From BOG-908 sp964242115 (GTDB lineage Bacteria; Pseudomonadota; Alphaproteobacteria; Acetobacterales; Acetobacteraceae): a stretch of 64,000 nt of DNA. Below the pieces are notes generated by a model. It ran no database searches and had not been told where the DNA came from. It was given only the letters and a program-made list of their open reading frames with translations. The position numbers and the translations under genes are program-made. Below, piece by piece: positions 55,715-64,000 of this stretch. Where the stretch lies: assembly GCA_964242115.1 (NCBI GenBank), contig CAXSZX010000002.1, forward strand, positions 1 to 64,000, written 5' to 3'. Numbering within the stretch: position 1 is the first letter of the stretch; each line of letters starts with the position of its first letter.

Positions 55715-55978
55715 GTGGCCAGAGATGCGTCTCGGTTCCGCTGCTATCGAACCCCGAGGTCCAGGTGTCCGGCATACACCGACCAACCCGCCGCCCGTAA
55801 CTTCGGCCTCTGCCATCGCCACCTGGCCTGGCCCCAGGCCAAGCGCCAGCATCAGCAGCTCTACGAACAGGAAGCGCGAGGCGATCCGGCCCGACAGATC
55901 GCAGACGATGCTGCCCGCCGCCTGCGAACGCTCACCAAGAGCAGGCCGGCTTGCGGACCGCCGATCGCCTCGTTGTAG
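55715..55978 (+). CDS. Small Cys/His-containing hypothetical protein
   Basis: 87 residues from GTG 55715 with GGAG 4 bases upstream. RFRCYRTPRSRCPAYTDQPA then ARNFGLCHRHLAWPQAKRQH carries a C-x8-C-x14-C-H-x-H pattern that could bind zinc. A charged helical C-terminal half follows (EQEARGDPARQIADDAARRL). I do not recognise the family. It fits between GST and asd on the same strand. Coding bias looks normal, but a chance ORF cannot be excluded. Confidence 0.4.
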   Translation: MARDASRFRCYRTPRSRCPAYTDQPAARNFGLCHRHLAWPQAKRQHQQLYEQEARGDPARQIADDAARRLRTLTKSRPACGPPIASL

Positions 55979-56073
55979 GCGACGAGAGGTGCAGGGATGG
56001 CGTCCTGACCTCCGGGTCAGGATCGTCAGGGAGCAACCGTGCCGCGCTCCCGGCTGCGCCATGAGAAGAAAGA

Positions 56074-56205
56074 AAGGCCTGCTTTTTTGAAAAAAAGCAG
56101 AAAAAACTCTTGGTCCTGCTGTCGCTGGAGTCTACCGCAGCGTGTACTCCGGGGAACGAAAGTTTTTTTGGTTCTTTTTTTCAAAAAAGAGCCGCTTGCC
56201 CTGCC
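56074..56205 (+). repeat. AT-rich palindromic intergenic element, copy 20
   Basis: Left arm variant AAAGGCCTGCTTTTTTG...AAAAGCAG (like copies 8, 10 and 24), core CCTGCTGTCGCTGGA, right arm canonical. About 60 bases upstream of asd. Confidence 0.9.
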
Positions 56206-56266
56206 TTCTTGCCCGCCGCACCGCGGTCTGCCACTCCAGGGCCATCAGGTCGCGGGAGAAGCTTGC

Positions 56267-57298
56267 ATGGGCTACAAGGTCGCGGTGGTGGGCGCCACGG
56301 GCGCAGTCGGGCGCGAGATCATCAAGACGCTGTCCGAACGCGCCTTTCCGGTCGACGAGATCGTGGCACTCGCCTCGCCGCGCTCGGTGGGCCAGCAGAT
56401 CAGCTTCGGCGAGAAGACCGTGCTGACGGTGCGCAACACCGAGACGTTCGACTTCGCCGGCACCGACCTCGGCCTGTTCAGCCCGGGGGCCGCCGTCTCC
56501 GCCGTGCACGCCCCGCGGGCGGCCGCGGCCGGCTGCATCGTCATCGACAACACCAGCCATTTCCGCATGGAGCCTGACGTGCCGCTGGTGGTGCCCGAAG
56601 TGAACCCGCAGGCGCTGGCACGCCACACGAAGCGCCGCATCATCGCCAACCCGAACTGCAGCACTATCCAGATGGTGGTCGCACTCAAGCCGCTGCACGA
56701 CCGCTACGGCGTGCGCCGCGTGGTGGTGGCTACCTACCAGTCGGTGTCGGGCGCCGGCAAGGAAGGCATGGACGAGCTGTTCACCAGCAGCAAGGCGTTC
56801 TTCGTCAACGACCCCGCGCAGCCGCAGATCTTCACCAAGAACATCGCCTACAACTGCATCCCGCATATCGACAGCTTCATGGAGGACGGTGCGACCAAGG
56901 AGGAATGGAAAATGGCGGTGGAGACACGCAAGATCATGGCCGCCGACATCGCCGTGTTCGCCACCTGCGTGCGGGTGCCGGTGTTCATCGGTCATGCAGA
57001 GGCGATCAGCGTGGAGTTCGAACAGCCGGTCAACGTGGGCGAAGCGCGCGACCTGCTCCGTAACGCGCCCGGCGTGGTGGTGGTCGATGGCCACGATGAC
57101 GGCGGCTACATCACGCCGGCGGACTGCCAGGGCGAGGACGCGGTCTACGTCAGCCGGCTGCGGCGCGACCCGACGGTGGCCAACGGGCTGGGGTTCTGGT
57201 GCGTGTCGGACAACCTACGCAAAGGTGCGGCACTGAACGCGGTGCAGATTGCGGAGACGCTGGTTGCACAGGGGTTGTTGCGGCAGCTGGCGGCGTAA
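56267..57298 (+). CDS. asd: Aspartate-semialdehyde dehydrogenase
   Basis: 343 residues, standard. YKVAVVGATGAVGREIIKTL (residues 3-22) binds NADP; IDNTSHFRMEPDVPLVVPEVN is a conserved substrate region; IIANPNCSTIQMVVAL (~130) contains the active-site Cys; YQSVSGAGKEGMDEL and the catalytic His region (RVPVFIGHAEAISVEFE) follow. It makes aspartate semialdehyde for lysine, threonine, methionine and diaminopimelate. ATG 56267 is preceded by GGGAGAAG at ~6 bases; the long upstream frame translates the repeat element and is rejected. Confidence 0.97.
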   Translation: MGYKVAVVGATGAVGREIIKTLSERAFPVDEIVALASPRSVGQQISFGEKTVLTVRNTETFDFAGTDLGLFSPGAAVSAVHAPRAAAAGCIVIDNTSHFRMEPDVPLVVPEVNPQALARHTKRRIIANPNCSTIQMVVALKPLHDRYGVRRVVVATYQSVSGAGKEGMDELFTSSKAFFVNDPAQPQIFTKNIAYNCIPHIDSFMEDGATKEEWKMAVETRKIMAADIAVFATCVRVPVFIGHAEAISVEFEQPVNVGEARDLLRNAPGVVVVDGHDDGGYITPADCQGEDAVYVSRLRRDPTVANGLGFWCVSDNLRKGAALNAVQIAETLVAQGLLRQLAA

Positions 57299-57300
57299 GG

Positions 57301-57432
57301 AAGAAAGCAGGCTAGCAAAAAACTTTTGCATCGGCTGTCGCGGACGGCTGACACGACATGCTTCACCAACGCGAACCTATGAGAGACAAAAGTTTTTTGG
57401 TTCTTTTTTTCAAAAAAGAACTGCTTGCTTGC
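57301..57432 (+). repeat. AT-rich palindromic intergenic element, copy 21 (left hairpin lost)
   Basis: The left arm keeps only A6 CTTTTG after GCAGGCTAGC; the T-run hairpin is deleted. Core CGGCTGTCGCGGACGGCTGA then CACGACATGCTTCACCAACG; right arm canonical. Begins 3 bases after the asd stop. Confidence 0.9.
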
Positions 57433-57465
57433 TTTCCGCGAACCAGCGCGAGAGATGACCCGCTC

Positions 57466-58455
57466 ATGACCACATCTGAAGACGCAACCATGTCCGCCAT
57501 CGCCGTCGAGGGCGGCAAAGGCCCCGCCTCCGCACTGCACCTGACGCGCCAGGCGAAACCGCAGGTAAGCGCTGGCGAGATACTGATCAAGGTGCACGCC
57601 GCCGGCGTCAACCGGCCGGACATCTTCCAGCGTATGGGCGCCTACCCGCCGCCGCCAGGTGCCCCGGCGACGCTGGGCTTGGAGGTAGCCGGCGAGGTGG
57701 TAACGGCGACTGGCCGCTGGGCCGTCGGCGACCGGGTCTGTGCGCTGCTGGGCGGCGGCGGCTACGCCGAATACGCCACCTGCGACGCGCGCCACGCGCT
57801 GCCGATCCCCGCCGGGCTGGGCTTCATCGAAGCCGCCGGCCTGATGGAGACCGGGGTCACCGTCTACGCCAACGTGTTCGACGAGGGTCACCTAAAGGCC
57901 GGCGACACGTTCATGGTGCACGGCGGCACCTCCGGCATCGGGGTGGCGGCCATCCAGATGGCCAAGGCGGCCGGCGCGCGGGTGATTGCCACCGGGCGCG
58001 GAGCGGAAAAGGCACGCGCCGCGGAGCGTTTCGGCGCGGACGTCGCGGTGGACACCACGGCAGAGGACTTTGCCGCCGTTGCCACCGCACAGGGCGGTGT
58101 GGACGTGGTCCTGGACATGGTTGGCGGCGCGTTCTTCGCGGGCAACCTCGAGGCGCTGAAGCCTGGCGGGCGCATCGTCTTCATCGCCAGCCTGGGCGGC
58201 GCCGAGGTGACGATCCCGGTGATGAAGATCATGGCCAAGCGTGCCGTCATCACCGGCTCCACCCTGCGGTCGCGCAGCGCGGACGAAAAAGCCCGGCTGA
58301 TCGCGGGCGTCGAGCGGGTCGTGTGGCCATGGATCGAGGCCGGCAAGCTGAAGCCGCAAACCGACCGGGTGTTCCCGCTTGCGCAGGCTGCTGAGGCGCA
58401 TGCGTGGGTGGAGAAGGGTAGCCACGTGGGTAAGGTGATCTTGTCAGTGGTTTAG
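57466..58455 (+). CDS. NAD(P)H quinone oxidoreductase / zinc-free alcohol dehydrogenase family (PIG3-like)
   Basis: 329 residues, medium-chain dehydrogenase. VSAGEILIKVHAAGVNRPDIFQRMGAYPPPPGAP matches the N-terminal GroES-like domain of PIG3-type quinone oxidoreductases (NRPDxxQRxGxYPPPPGA). HGGTSGIGVAAIQMAKAAGA (~145-165) is the nucleotide-binding motif. The zinc-binding Cys/His set of alcohol dehydrogenases is absent. It probably reduces quinones with NADPH; physiological substrate unknown. Starts are ATG 57466 or 57490; 57466 is used. Lies 33 bases beyond the element. Confidence 0.9.
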   Translation: MTTSEDATMSAIAVEGGKGPASALHLTRQAKPQVSAGEILIKVHAAGVNRPDIFQRMGAYPPPPGAPATLGLEVAGEVVTATGRWAVGDRVCALLGGGGYAEYATCDARHALPIPAGLGFIEAAGLMETGVTVYANVFDEGHLKAGDTFMVHGGTSGIGVAAIQMAKAAGARVIATGRGAEKARAAERFGADVAVDTTAEDFAAVATAQGGVDVVLDMVGGAFFAGNLEALKPGGRIVFIASLGGAEVTIPVMKIMAKRAVITGSTLRSRSADEKARLIAGVERVVWPWIEAGKLKPQTDRVFPLAQAAEAHAWVEKGSHVGKVILSVV

Positions 58456-58457
58456 AA

Positions 58458-58580
58458 AGCAAGCAGTTCTTTTTTGAAAGAAAGAACCAAAAATTTTTGT
58501 CTCCTGGGCACCCGTCGTTGGAAAGGTCCGCGACAGCAGCGACAAAGCTTTTTGCTTCTTTTCTCGAAGAACGCCTTGCC
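58458..58580 (-). repeat. AT-rich palindromic intergenic element, copy 22
   Basis: Left arm GCAAGCAGTTCTTTTTTGAA; right arm decayed C-type (AAGCTTTTTGCTTC...CGAAGAACGCC). The core GTCCGCGACAGCAG is beside the right arm. Begins 2 bases after the oxidoreductase TAG. Confidence 0.9.
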
Positions 58581-58604
58581 TCCTTGCGTAATCGGAGCTT
58601 CTCG

Positions 58605-59870
58605 TTGGAAAGAGCACTACTGCAACGCATGTTCGAAGCGGCCGTCCAGGCAGCCGCGCCCGCCTCCTGCGTTCCGCCCGCACTGCCCGTGCCACCGGCC
58701 GGCCGCACCGTGGTAGTGGGCGCAGGCAAGGCGGCCGCTGCCATGGCCAGGGCCGTGGAGGCGCACTGGCCTGCCGACCGGCCGCTCGCTGGCTTGGTGG
58801 TGACCCGCTACGGTCATGGTGTTCCAGCGGTCGGCACGCCGCGCATCGAGGTGGTCGAAGCCGGCCACCCGGTGCCGGACGCAGCCGGGCAGGACGCCGC
58901 CGTCCGGATACTCTCCATGGTGCAGGGGCTCGGCCCGGACGACCTGGTGCTGTGCCTGATCTCCGGCGGCGGGTCCTCTCTGCTGGCGCTGCCAGCGCCC
59001 GGCGTCACGCTTGCGGACAAGCAGGCGGTAAACCGGGCGCTGCTGCGCAGCGGCGCCGGCATCGGCGACATGAACTGCGTCCGCAAGCACCTCTCGGCGA
59101 TCAAGGGCGGCCGTCTCGCGGCTGCCGCCGCCCCTGCCCGGCTGGTCAGCCTGGTGATCTCGGACGTGCCGGGCGACGATCCCTCGGTGATCGCCTCCGG
59201 ACCCACTGTCCCCGACGGCACCACGCTGGCTGACGCGCGCAGAGTGCTGGCACGCTACAGCATCAGCCCGCCCGACGCCGTAGAGGCCCGCCTACTCGAC
59301 CCTGCGGCGGAGACGCCAAAGCCGAACGACGCCGCGTTTGACCACGCCAGCACCGTCGTCATCGCGACGCCGCAGGCATCGCTCGAGGCCGCCGCGTCGG
59401 TTGCCAGGGCGGCCGGCATCACGCCGTTGATCCTGGGCGACGCCATCGAGGGCGAAGCCGCCGAGGTGGCTCGCGTAATGGCCGGCATGGCGCAGGCATG
59501 CGCCCTGCACGGCCAGCCGGCAGAGCCGCCCTGCGTGCTGATCTCCGGCGGGGAGACCACGGTGACGGTGCGCGGAGGCGGCCGCGGCGGACGCAACGCG
59601 GAGTTCCTGCTGGCGCTGGCCGTGGCACTGGACGGCCACGCCGGCATCCACGCCATCGCCTGCGACACCGACGGTATCGACGGCACCGAGGACAACGCCG
59701 GCGCTTTGCTAGGGCCAAACTCGTTGGCGCGCGCAGGGGTGGATGCGCGGGCCATGCTAGCGGACAACGATGGGTACGGGTTCTTTGCCGGGCTTGGCGA
59801 CCTGGTGGTGACAGGGCCTACGCGGACGAACGTGAATGATTTTCGGGCGATACTCGTGACGAGAAAGTAA
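58605..59870 (+). CDS. Glycerate 2-kinase (DUF4147/MOFRL type, TtuD-like)
   Basis: 421 residues. The N-terminal DUF4147 domain has GRTVVVGAGKAAAAMARAVE, HPVPDAAGQDAAVRIL, VLCLISGGGSSLLALPAPGV (~115) and CVRKHLSAIKGGRLAAAAAPA with catalytic Lys. The C-terminal MOFRL domain has LISGGETTVTVRGGGRGGRN and CDTDGIDGTEDNAGALL. It phosphorylates D-glycerate to 2-phosphoglycerate. TTG 58605 is chosen because GGAG (58594-58597) lies 7 bases upstream and the product then starts like other members (LLQRMFEAAVQAA). The longer frame includes translated element. Confidence 0.94.
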   Translation: MERALLQRMFEAAVQAAAPASCVPPALPVPPAGRTVVVGAGKAAAAMARAVEAHWPADRPLAGLVVTRYGHGVPAVGTPRIEVVEAGHPVPDAAGQDAAVRILSMVQGLGPDDLVLCLISGGGSSLLALPAPGVTLADKQAVNRALLRSGAGIGDMNCVRKHLSAIKGGRLAAAAAPARLVSLVISDVPGDDPSVIASGPTVPDGTTLADARRVLARYSISPPDAVEARLLDPAAETPKPNDAAFDHASTVVIATPQASLEAAASVARAAGITPLILGDAIEGEAAEVARVMAGMAQACALHGQPAEPPCVLISGGETTVTVRGGGRGGRNAEFLLALAVALDGHAGIHAIACDTDGIDGTEDNAGALLGPNSLARAGVDARAMLADNDGYGFFAGLGDLVVTGPTRTNVNDFRAILVTRK

Positions 59871-59970
59871 GCGGTTGTTTTTTGGAAACAGAAACAAAAA
59901 ACGTTTGCTTCTCGGGTGGCGCGGGGCTGAGACGTTTGCGACAGCGCGGAGACGGGCTTTTTGATTTGAG
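59871..59970 (-). repeat. AT-rich palindromic intergenic element, copy 23 (right arm lost)
   Basis: Follows the glycerate-kinase TAA directly (TAAGCGGTTGTTTTTTGG, AAACAAAAAACGTTTGC). The core TTTGCGACAGCGCGG is present; only GGCTTTTTGATTTG remains of the right arm. Confidence 0.8.
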
Positions 59971-60093
59971 GTGCTTGCAAACCTGCATTGCGCGAGCAAG
60001 CGCAGCGCGGTGCGCTCTCAAGGCCGACCTACGCCTGAACTGATACCAGCGATTATGAATTTGACATCTCGGAGCCGGGAAGCAGGGTAATGT

Positions 60094-60210
60094 CTGTGCT
60101 TTTTTGAAAAGCAGCAAAAGACTTTCGGTCCTGCTGTCGTGGAGTTTCCGCAGCAAATAAACCAGGAAACAAAAGTTTCTTGGTTTTCCAAAAAAGGACC
60201 GCTTGCCTTA
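60094..60210 (+). repeat. AT-rich palindromic intergenic element, copy 24
   Basis: Left arm TGTGCTTTTTTGAAAAGCAGC, core CCTGCTGTCGTGGA beside it, right arm AAAAGTTTCTTGGTTTTCCA with AAAAAGGACCGCTTGCC (slightly decayed). Confidence 0.85.
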
Positions 60211-60518
60211 TCAATCAGAGGTCGGGGTTCAAATGTAGCCGTGCAGAAGCACGGCGATTAATTTCATACAATTGATGCTCGAAACTTTTCCACAGGGTAA
60301 GCAGCTTCCGTGAGCGGCCAAAAAGTGCTCATACCGGGTGAGCCGCGGAAGCGTCGGCGACAGTCAAGGTTGTCTGCTATCCTTTGCCAAAAGCAGTCCG
60401 TGCTTTTCCGTTCTCGGTCAGTGCCATCCGCGCGCTTTCACGAGAGTTAACTGCATCGGGCTGCCGACAGGCTCGCGCCTTCGTGGAACTGAAACGACAT
60501 GCTGCCGCACGGCGCAAA

Positions 60519-60572
60519 ACCAAGAGACAAATGTTTTTTAGTTTTTCTTTTCAAAAAAGAACCGCTCGCTTT
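60519..60572. repeat. Half copy of the palindromic intergenic element, copy 25
   Basis: A lone right arm: CAAGAGACAAATGTTTTTTAG then TTTTTCTTTTCAAAAAAGAA and CCGCTCGC. No opposing arm or core is recognisable to its left. Confidence 0.75.
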
Positions 60573-60617
60573 TGTCCCTCCGCAGTGAACTGCAAGAGCG
60601 ACCATCACCTGATCCTG

Positions 60618-62615
60618 CTACGGCAACAGCACGAACACGCTGCTTGCCGCATGATCCGTCGCGTCCACCACCGTCGCATGCACCGTGCCGGGCCCGTCCG
60701 GCTGCCAGGCGAGCACGGCGTCGCGGCCAGGCACCGGCACGCCGTTGACCAGCCAGCGGAACGGCGCCTGCCCGCCGGCCACCCGCAGCTCCATCGGGCC
60801 GAAGCCGCCGCCTGCTGCCGGCAGCAGGTCGACAGAAGCGCCGGTGGGCGGGTAGTCCATCGCCATGCCGGGCGCGGCCTCGGCCGGCAAGCCGCCCAGG
60901 CGGCGCAGGGACGCAGGCAGGTCGGCGGTGCGTATGGCGGTAATCGCGCCCGGTGGTATGGCGGCGTCGCTCGGCTCCTCGGACGGCAGCAGGGCAAAGG
61001 CGTCCAGCATCAGCGGCGCGGCGGTGGCGCGGCCGAACGCGCCTGGGCGCGGGGTGCCTTCGACGCGGCCGGTCCAGATGCCGATGGTGAAGCGTTTGCT
61101 GTAGCCGACGGCCCAGGCGTCGCGGAAGCCGTAGGAGGTGCCGGTCTTGAACGCCACCTCGCGGCCGCCGGTCAGCGCCGCGTAGGCCATGCCGGGCGGC
61201 GGCGGCGAGCCTGTCAGGATTTGCCGCAGGTAGTAGCGGGCGAGCGGGCCGATGAACGGCTTGCGCTCGAAGGTGGCGCCGGGCTCGGTCGCGAGCGTCT
61301 GCGCGCGCCCGTCATCGCCGAGTGCTGCGTAGAGTGCGACCATGTCGCGCAGGCTGATGCCAAGGCCGCCGAGGGCGACGGCCAGGCTAGCGCGTGCGCC
61401 GGGTAGCGCCAGGGTGGCGCCAGCCTGGCGAAGCGCGGCCACGAAGCGGCCGGGGCCGACGCGGCTCAGCAGCTCGACGGCGGGCACGTTGTAGGATTGC
61501 CGCAGCGCGGTCTGCGCGGTGACGGCGCCGTGGAAGGTGGCGTCGAAGTTGCGCGGCGCGTAGCCGGCGATCAGGCCGGGCGCGTCGGGGATCAGCGTCA
61601 GCGGGTGCAGCAGCAGCGCATCGAACGCCATACCATAGATGAACGGCTTCAGCGCCGAGCCGGGCGAGCGGCGCGTGCGCGTCAGGTCCAGCGCGCCGCC
61701 CGGGTAAGCGGCCCCCCGCCCGCCGACGCTGGCCAGCACCGCCCGGCTGCGGTTGTCCACCATCAGCGCGGCCACGCCCACCTGCGGTTCGGTTCCTGCC
61801 AGCTCGCGCGCGAGCAGCCCCTCCAGCCGGCGCTGCAGGTCCGCATCGATCGTGCTGCGAACACCGCTGCCGGCAGGCGCGTGCCGTGCCAGCCCGGCGG
61901 CGAACAGCCCGGCCAGACGCGGCATTGTGTGGCGCGTGCAATCCGGCGCCGCCGCGCCGTGCAGCCAGCCGGGTGCGTCGCCCGCGGTAGCCAGCCGGCG
62001 TTCCAGCCGCGCCACCGCTAGCCTTGCGGCGCCGACGTGCAGGTCCGGCCGCCGCCGGCTAGGCGATTGCGGCAGCACCGCGAGCAGTGCTGCCTCGCCG
62101 GCGGAGAGGTGCTCCGGGCCGTGGCCGAACCAGGTCACGCTGGCGGCACGCACGCCCTCGATGTTGCCGCCGAACGGCGCCAAAGTGAGGTACATCGCCA
62201 GGATCTCGGCCTTGGCGTAGCGCCGCTCCAGCTGCGCCGCGCGCACCAGGTCGTGCAGCTTGCCGAACACGCCGCGCGGGTGCGGCTCGAGCAGGCGCGC
62301 CACCTGCATGCTGAGCGTGGAGCCGCCGGAGACGATGTGGCCGGTATGCAGCCACTGCGCCGCGGCACGCAGCAGCGCACCGGGGTCGACGCCGGGGTGA
62401 TGCCAGAAATGACGGTCCTCGGCGGCTACCAGCAAAGCAAGGTAGCGGGGGTCAACGCCGGACGGGCTTGTGCGCAGACGCCATACGCCACCCGGGGCGG
62501 GGAAGGCGGCGAGCGAAAAACCGTCACTGGCCAGGACTTCTACGGAAGTTGTGTTGTAGCGGGTGAGCGAGGGCGGGAAGGCAAGGTCAAGAAAAGGCAA
62601 GAGAAACAAAAGCAA
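60618..62615 (-). CDS. pbpC: Penicillin-binding protein 1C
   Basis: 665 residues from TTG 62615. A TM helix (LLFLLPFLDLAF) is followed by GT51 transglycosylase (EDRHFWHHPGVDPGALLRAA at ~66; GGSTLSMQVARLLEP). The transpeptidase domain has SPGSALKPF (serine ~320), SYN and KTGTSYGFRDAWAVGY (~489). The C-terminal PBP1C domain lies at ~580-665 (APFRWLVNGVPVPGRDAVLA then WQPDGPGTVHATVVDATDHA). It synthesises peptidoglycan in the periplasm and is typically encoded next to alpha-2-macroglobulin, as here. The frame continues to 62732, but only through the element; the TTG lies at the element edge. Confidence 0.94.
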   Translation of the reverse strand: MLLFLLPFLDLAFPPSLTRYNTTSVEVLASDGFSLAAFPAPGGVWRLRTSPSGVDPRYLALLVAAEDRHFWHHPGVDPGALLRAAAQWLHTGHIVSGGSTLSMQVARLLEPHPRGVFGKLHDLVRAAQLERRYAKAEILAMYLTLAPFGGNIEGVRAASVTWFGHGPEHLSAGEAALLAVLPQSPSRRRPDLHVGAARLAVARLERRLATAGDAPGWLHGAAAPDCTRHTMPRLAGLFAAGLARHAPAGSGVRSTIDADLQRRLEGLLARELAGTEPQVGVAALMVDNRSRAVLASVGGRGAAYPGGALDLTRTRRSPGSALKPFIYGMAFDALLLHPLTLIPDAPGLIAGYAPRNFDATFHGAVTAQTALRQSYNVPAVELLSRVGPGRFVAALRQAGATLALPGARASLAVALGGLGISLRDMVALYAALGDDGRAQTLATEPGATFERKPFIGPLARYYLRQILTGSPPPPGMAYAALTGGREVAFKTGTSYGFRDAWAVGYSKRFTIGIWTGRVEGTPRPGAFGRATAAPLMLDAFALLPSEEPSDAAIPPGAITAIRTADLPASLRRLGGLPAEAAPGMAMDYPPTGASVDLLPAAGGGFGPMELRVAGGQAPFRWLVNGVPVPGRDAVLAWQPDGPGTVHATVVDATDHAASSVFVLLP

Positions 62616-62734
62616 GAATTTCTTTTTTGACAAAAAGAAACAAAAAACTTTTGGTTTCTGGGGCGCGACGCGTGGGAGAGCGCGCGACAACGGGGCAAAC
62701 GTTTTTTGGTTCTTTTTTTCAAAAAAGAACATGC
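62616..62734 (-). repeat. AT-rich palindromic intergenic element, copy 26
   Basis: Between the alpha-2-macroglobulin stop (TAA at 62735-62737, reading TAAGCATGTTC into the arm) and the pbpC start. Arms TTTCTTTTTTGACAAAAAGAAA and canonical GGTTC type; core GCGCGACAACGGGG beside the right arm on the plus strand. Confidence 0.92.
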
Positions 62735-64000
62735 TTAATTCTCTTGTATCGTCACGCTTCCGACCGCGCCGCGCGCCTGCACGTCAGGCCGGTACATGTC
62801 ACGGATGCTCGCTGCCGGAAGCAGGAAACGCCCGGGCGAGACCACGCGCACCACATAGGCGACGTTGAACGCACGGTTCGACGTCTTCTGCTTATCGTCG
62901 TCGCTGTTGTTGCTGTCGTTGTCGTCGTTCTCCAGGTGGTCGGAAACGCGGCTGAGGTCGATAGCCGCCATGAAGCGGTCGTCGCGCTTCTCGGCGATCC
63001 TCGTCGGCGTGATGTCGCCCAGGAACGGCAGGCCGTTCTCGGCCGCTTTGGTGGAGGGTTCCACCACGCGCTCGATCTCGAAGCCGGCGGGCAGCGGGTC
63101 CACCAGCATGGTCTGGTGGTAGGCGTCGTCGTCCGCGCTGCCGGACAGGTGCACCACCAGCCGGCTGTTCTGCACCAGGTGCGACAGGTCCACTGTGTTG
63201 CCGTCGCCGTCGGTGATCGTCTTGCTGATGCTGAGGTGCGCGTTGCCGGCAGGCGGCGCGCGCAGCGGCAGGCCGTGCACGGCGATGGTTCGGGTCAGAG
63301 GCCCGCGCCCGGCGTTGCCGATGGCGACGCCCTGGCCGAGTGCGGCCGCGTCCCGCCGCACCACGGCGACTGCCTGCGGCATCTGAACGGTGCCGTCGAT
63401 GCTGATGGTGGCCGGGCCCGCGCGCTCCAGCAGCGTGCCGGCAGCGATCACCAGCCAGCCCTGCTCCTGGGTGGTCAGGCGGTCGGGCCGCATGTCCATC
63501 CGCTCCAGCGACTGCAGCAGGCGGTCCACGCGCGGGCGCAAATTGGCCTCCTCTGCGAGCGCGATCATCGCCGCGGTGTCGCGCAGCCTGGTGCGGTAGA
63601 AATCGGCCAGGCGCCAGGCGAGGCCGTCCTGCTCGGTGGCGAGGCCCTGCTCGGCGGCGTCGAAGGCGTGGGCGGCGCGTGCCTGGTCGCCGGTGATCGC
63701 CAGCGCGGTGGCGAGCTGCGCCTGGCCGAGCGGCTCGAGCTTGTCCAGCGTCTGGTCGTGAAAGTAGCGCAAATCGGCGAGGTCGGCCTGGCCAGCGCGC
63801 GCCTGCAGCAGGAAGGCGTAGGCGCGGCCGGCGTCGACGATCTGCTGGTCGCGGTCGGCCTGTTGCGGGCTGTTGGGTGCGAAGAACCAGAAGCGGTGCA
63901 CCATCCAGTTACCGCTGTCGAAATTGGTGAGCGCCTTGGCGGCCCGGCTCAGGGCGGCGTCGGGCACCGGGTAGCCGTGGGCGCGGGCGCGGGTAAGGAA
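62735..64000 (-). CDS. Bacterial alpha-2-macroglobulin (YfhM-like), C-terminal part only
   Basis: 422 codons visible; the start lies beyond the right edge (whole proteins are 1500-1900 residues). The sequence shows the helical thioester-domain end (SRAAKALTNFDSGNWMVHRF, AYAFLLQARAGQADLADLRY), the GLATEQDGLAWRLADFYRTRLRDTAAMIA segment, and the C-terminal receptor-binding-like part (HLSISKTITDGDGNTVDLSH, LVDPLPAGFEIERVVEPS, RDDRFMAAIDLS, RAFNVAYVVRVVSPGRFLLP). YRPDVQARGAVGSVTI is the conserved end. An Asp/Asn-rich insertion (NDDNDSNNSDDDKQK) interrupts it. It is a periplasmic protease trap working beside PBP1C. Confidence 0.93.
   Translation of the reverse strand, partial: FLTRARAHGYPVPDAALSRAAKALTNFDSGNWMVHRFWFFAPNSPQQADRDQQIVDAGRAYAFLLQARAGQADLADLRYFHDQTLDKLEPLGQAQLATALAITGDQARAAHAFDAAEQGLATEQDGLAWRLADFYRTRLRDTAAMIALAEEANLRPRVDRLLQSLERMDMRPDRLTTQEQGWLVIAAGTLLERAGPATISIDGTVQMPQAVAVVRRDAAALGQGVAIGNAGRGPLTRTIAVHGLPLRAPPAGNAHLSISKTITDGDGNTVDLSHLVQNSRLVVHLSGSADDDAYHQTMLVDPLPAGFEIERVVEPSTKAAENGLPFLGDITPTRIAEKRDDRFMAAIDLSRVSDHLENDDNDSNNSDDDKQKTSNRAFNVAYVVRVVSPGRFLLPAASIRDMYRPDVQARGAVGSVTIQEN

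Larger units (their letters stand above)
59971..60617. other. ~650-base gap with two further element copies and no gene
   Basis: Between convergent glycerate kinase and pbpC. Apart from element copies 24 and 25 it holds no recognised gene; reading frames translate element arms. Three element copies in one gap is unique in the window. Confidence 0.5.

Overview
The window is GC-rich bacterial DNA from an alphaproteobacterium, most probably a member of the Acetobacteraceae (Rhodospirillales). This is an inference from the gene set and protein style: SUV3-like helicase, DUF6894, a 2-oxoglutarate dehydrogenase cluster whose E3 carries its own lipoyl domain, PdxA/PdxJ, divergent secreted sedolisins and a GH15 glucoamylase. 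No rRNA is present to confirm it. The window opens inside a CapD/FlaA1-type sugar epimerase gene and closes inside an alpha-2-macroglobulin gene.

Layout. 0-3 kb: surface-sugar genes (capD-like, wecA-like) and a MarR regulator. 3-8 kb: M17 aminopeptidase, SUV3-like helicase, S4 protein and 7Fe ferredoxin. 8-18 kb: secreted GH16 glucanase, SDR, OmpA-like protein, MFS exporter, DUF6894, FkbM methyltransferase and a LysR regulator, with long gaps. 18.4-23.4 kb: a stress/envelope group (YsnF-like DUF2382, membrane protein, GlsB/YeaQ, YidB/DUF937, PDZ protein, DUF2252). 23.4-26.5 kb: a decayed exopolysaccharide locus of four broken genes (flippase, Wzc C-terminus, methyltransferase C-terminus, acyltransferase). 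27-29 kb: tRNA-Leu(UAA) and a class A PBP. 29.2-33.1 kb: a phage-shock operon (small TM protein, pspA, pspB, pspC and a sulfotransferase) behind a sigma-54-type promoter and divergent from pspF. 33-44 kb: central metabolism (mdh, sucC, sucD, sucA, sucB, lpd). 44-46 kb: pdxA and pdxJ for vitamin B6. 46-50 kb: two divergent S53 proteases. 50-60 kb: zwf, GH15, GST, asd, quinone oxidoreductase and glycerate 2-kinase. 60.6-64 kb: pbpC with an alpha-2-macroglobulin gene.

The most striking structure is not a gene. About 26 copies of an AT-rich, roughly 100-190 bp palindromic element lie in the gaps between genes. Each full copy has two ~40 bp arms that are reverse complements of each other. Each arm is itself a hairpin (GTTC, T-run, A-run, GAAC, then A6 and CTTTTG). 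The arms flank a GC-rich core carrying GCTGTCGCGG in either orientation. Copies usually begin within a few bases of a stop codon. They are missing from inside tight operons and from the decayed locus, and they occur in convergent, tandem and divergent gaps. Several genes (S4 protein, pdxA, pbpC) have their only plausible start, a TTG, at the inner edge of a copy, and one copy fills the whole gap between two divergent genes. When translated, the arms give spurious peptides rich in K and F, so naive gene starts inside them are wrong; starts here were moved accordingly. A second, GC-rich palindromic repeat lies between pdxA and pdxJ.
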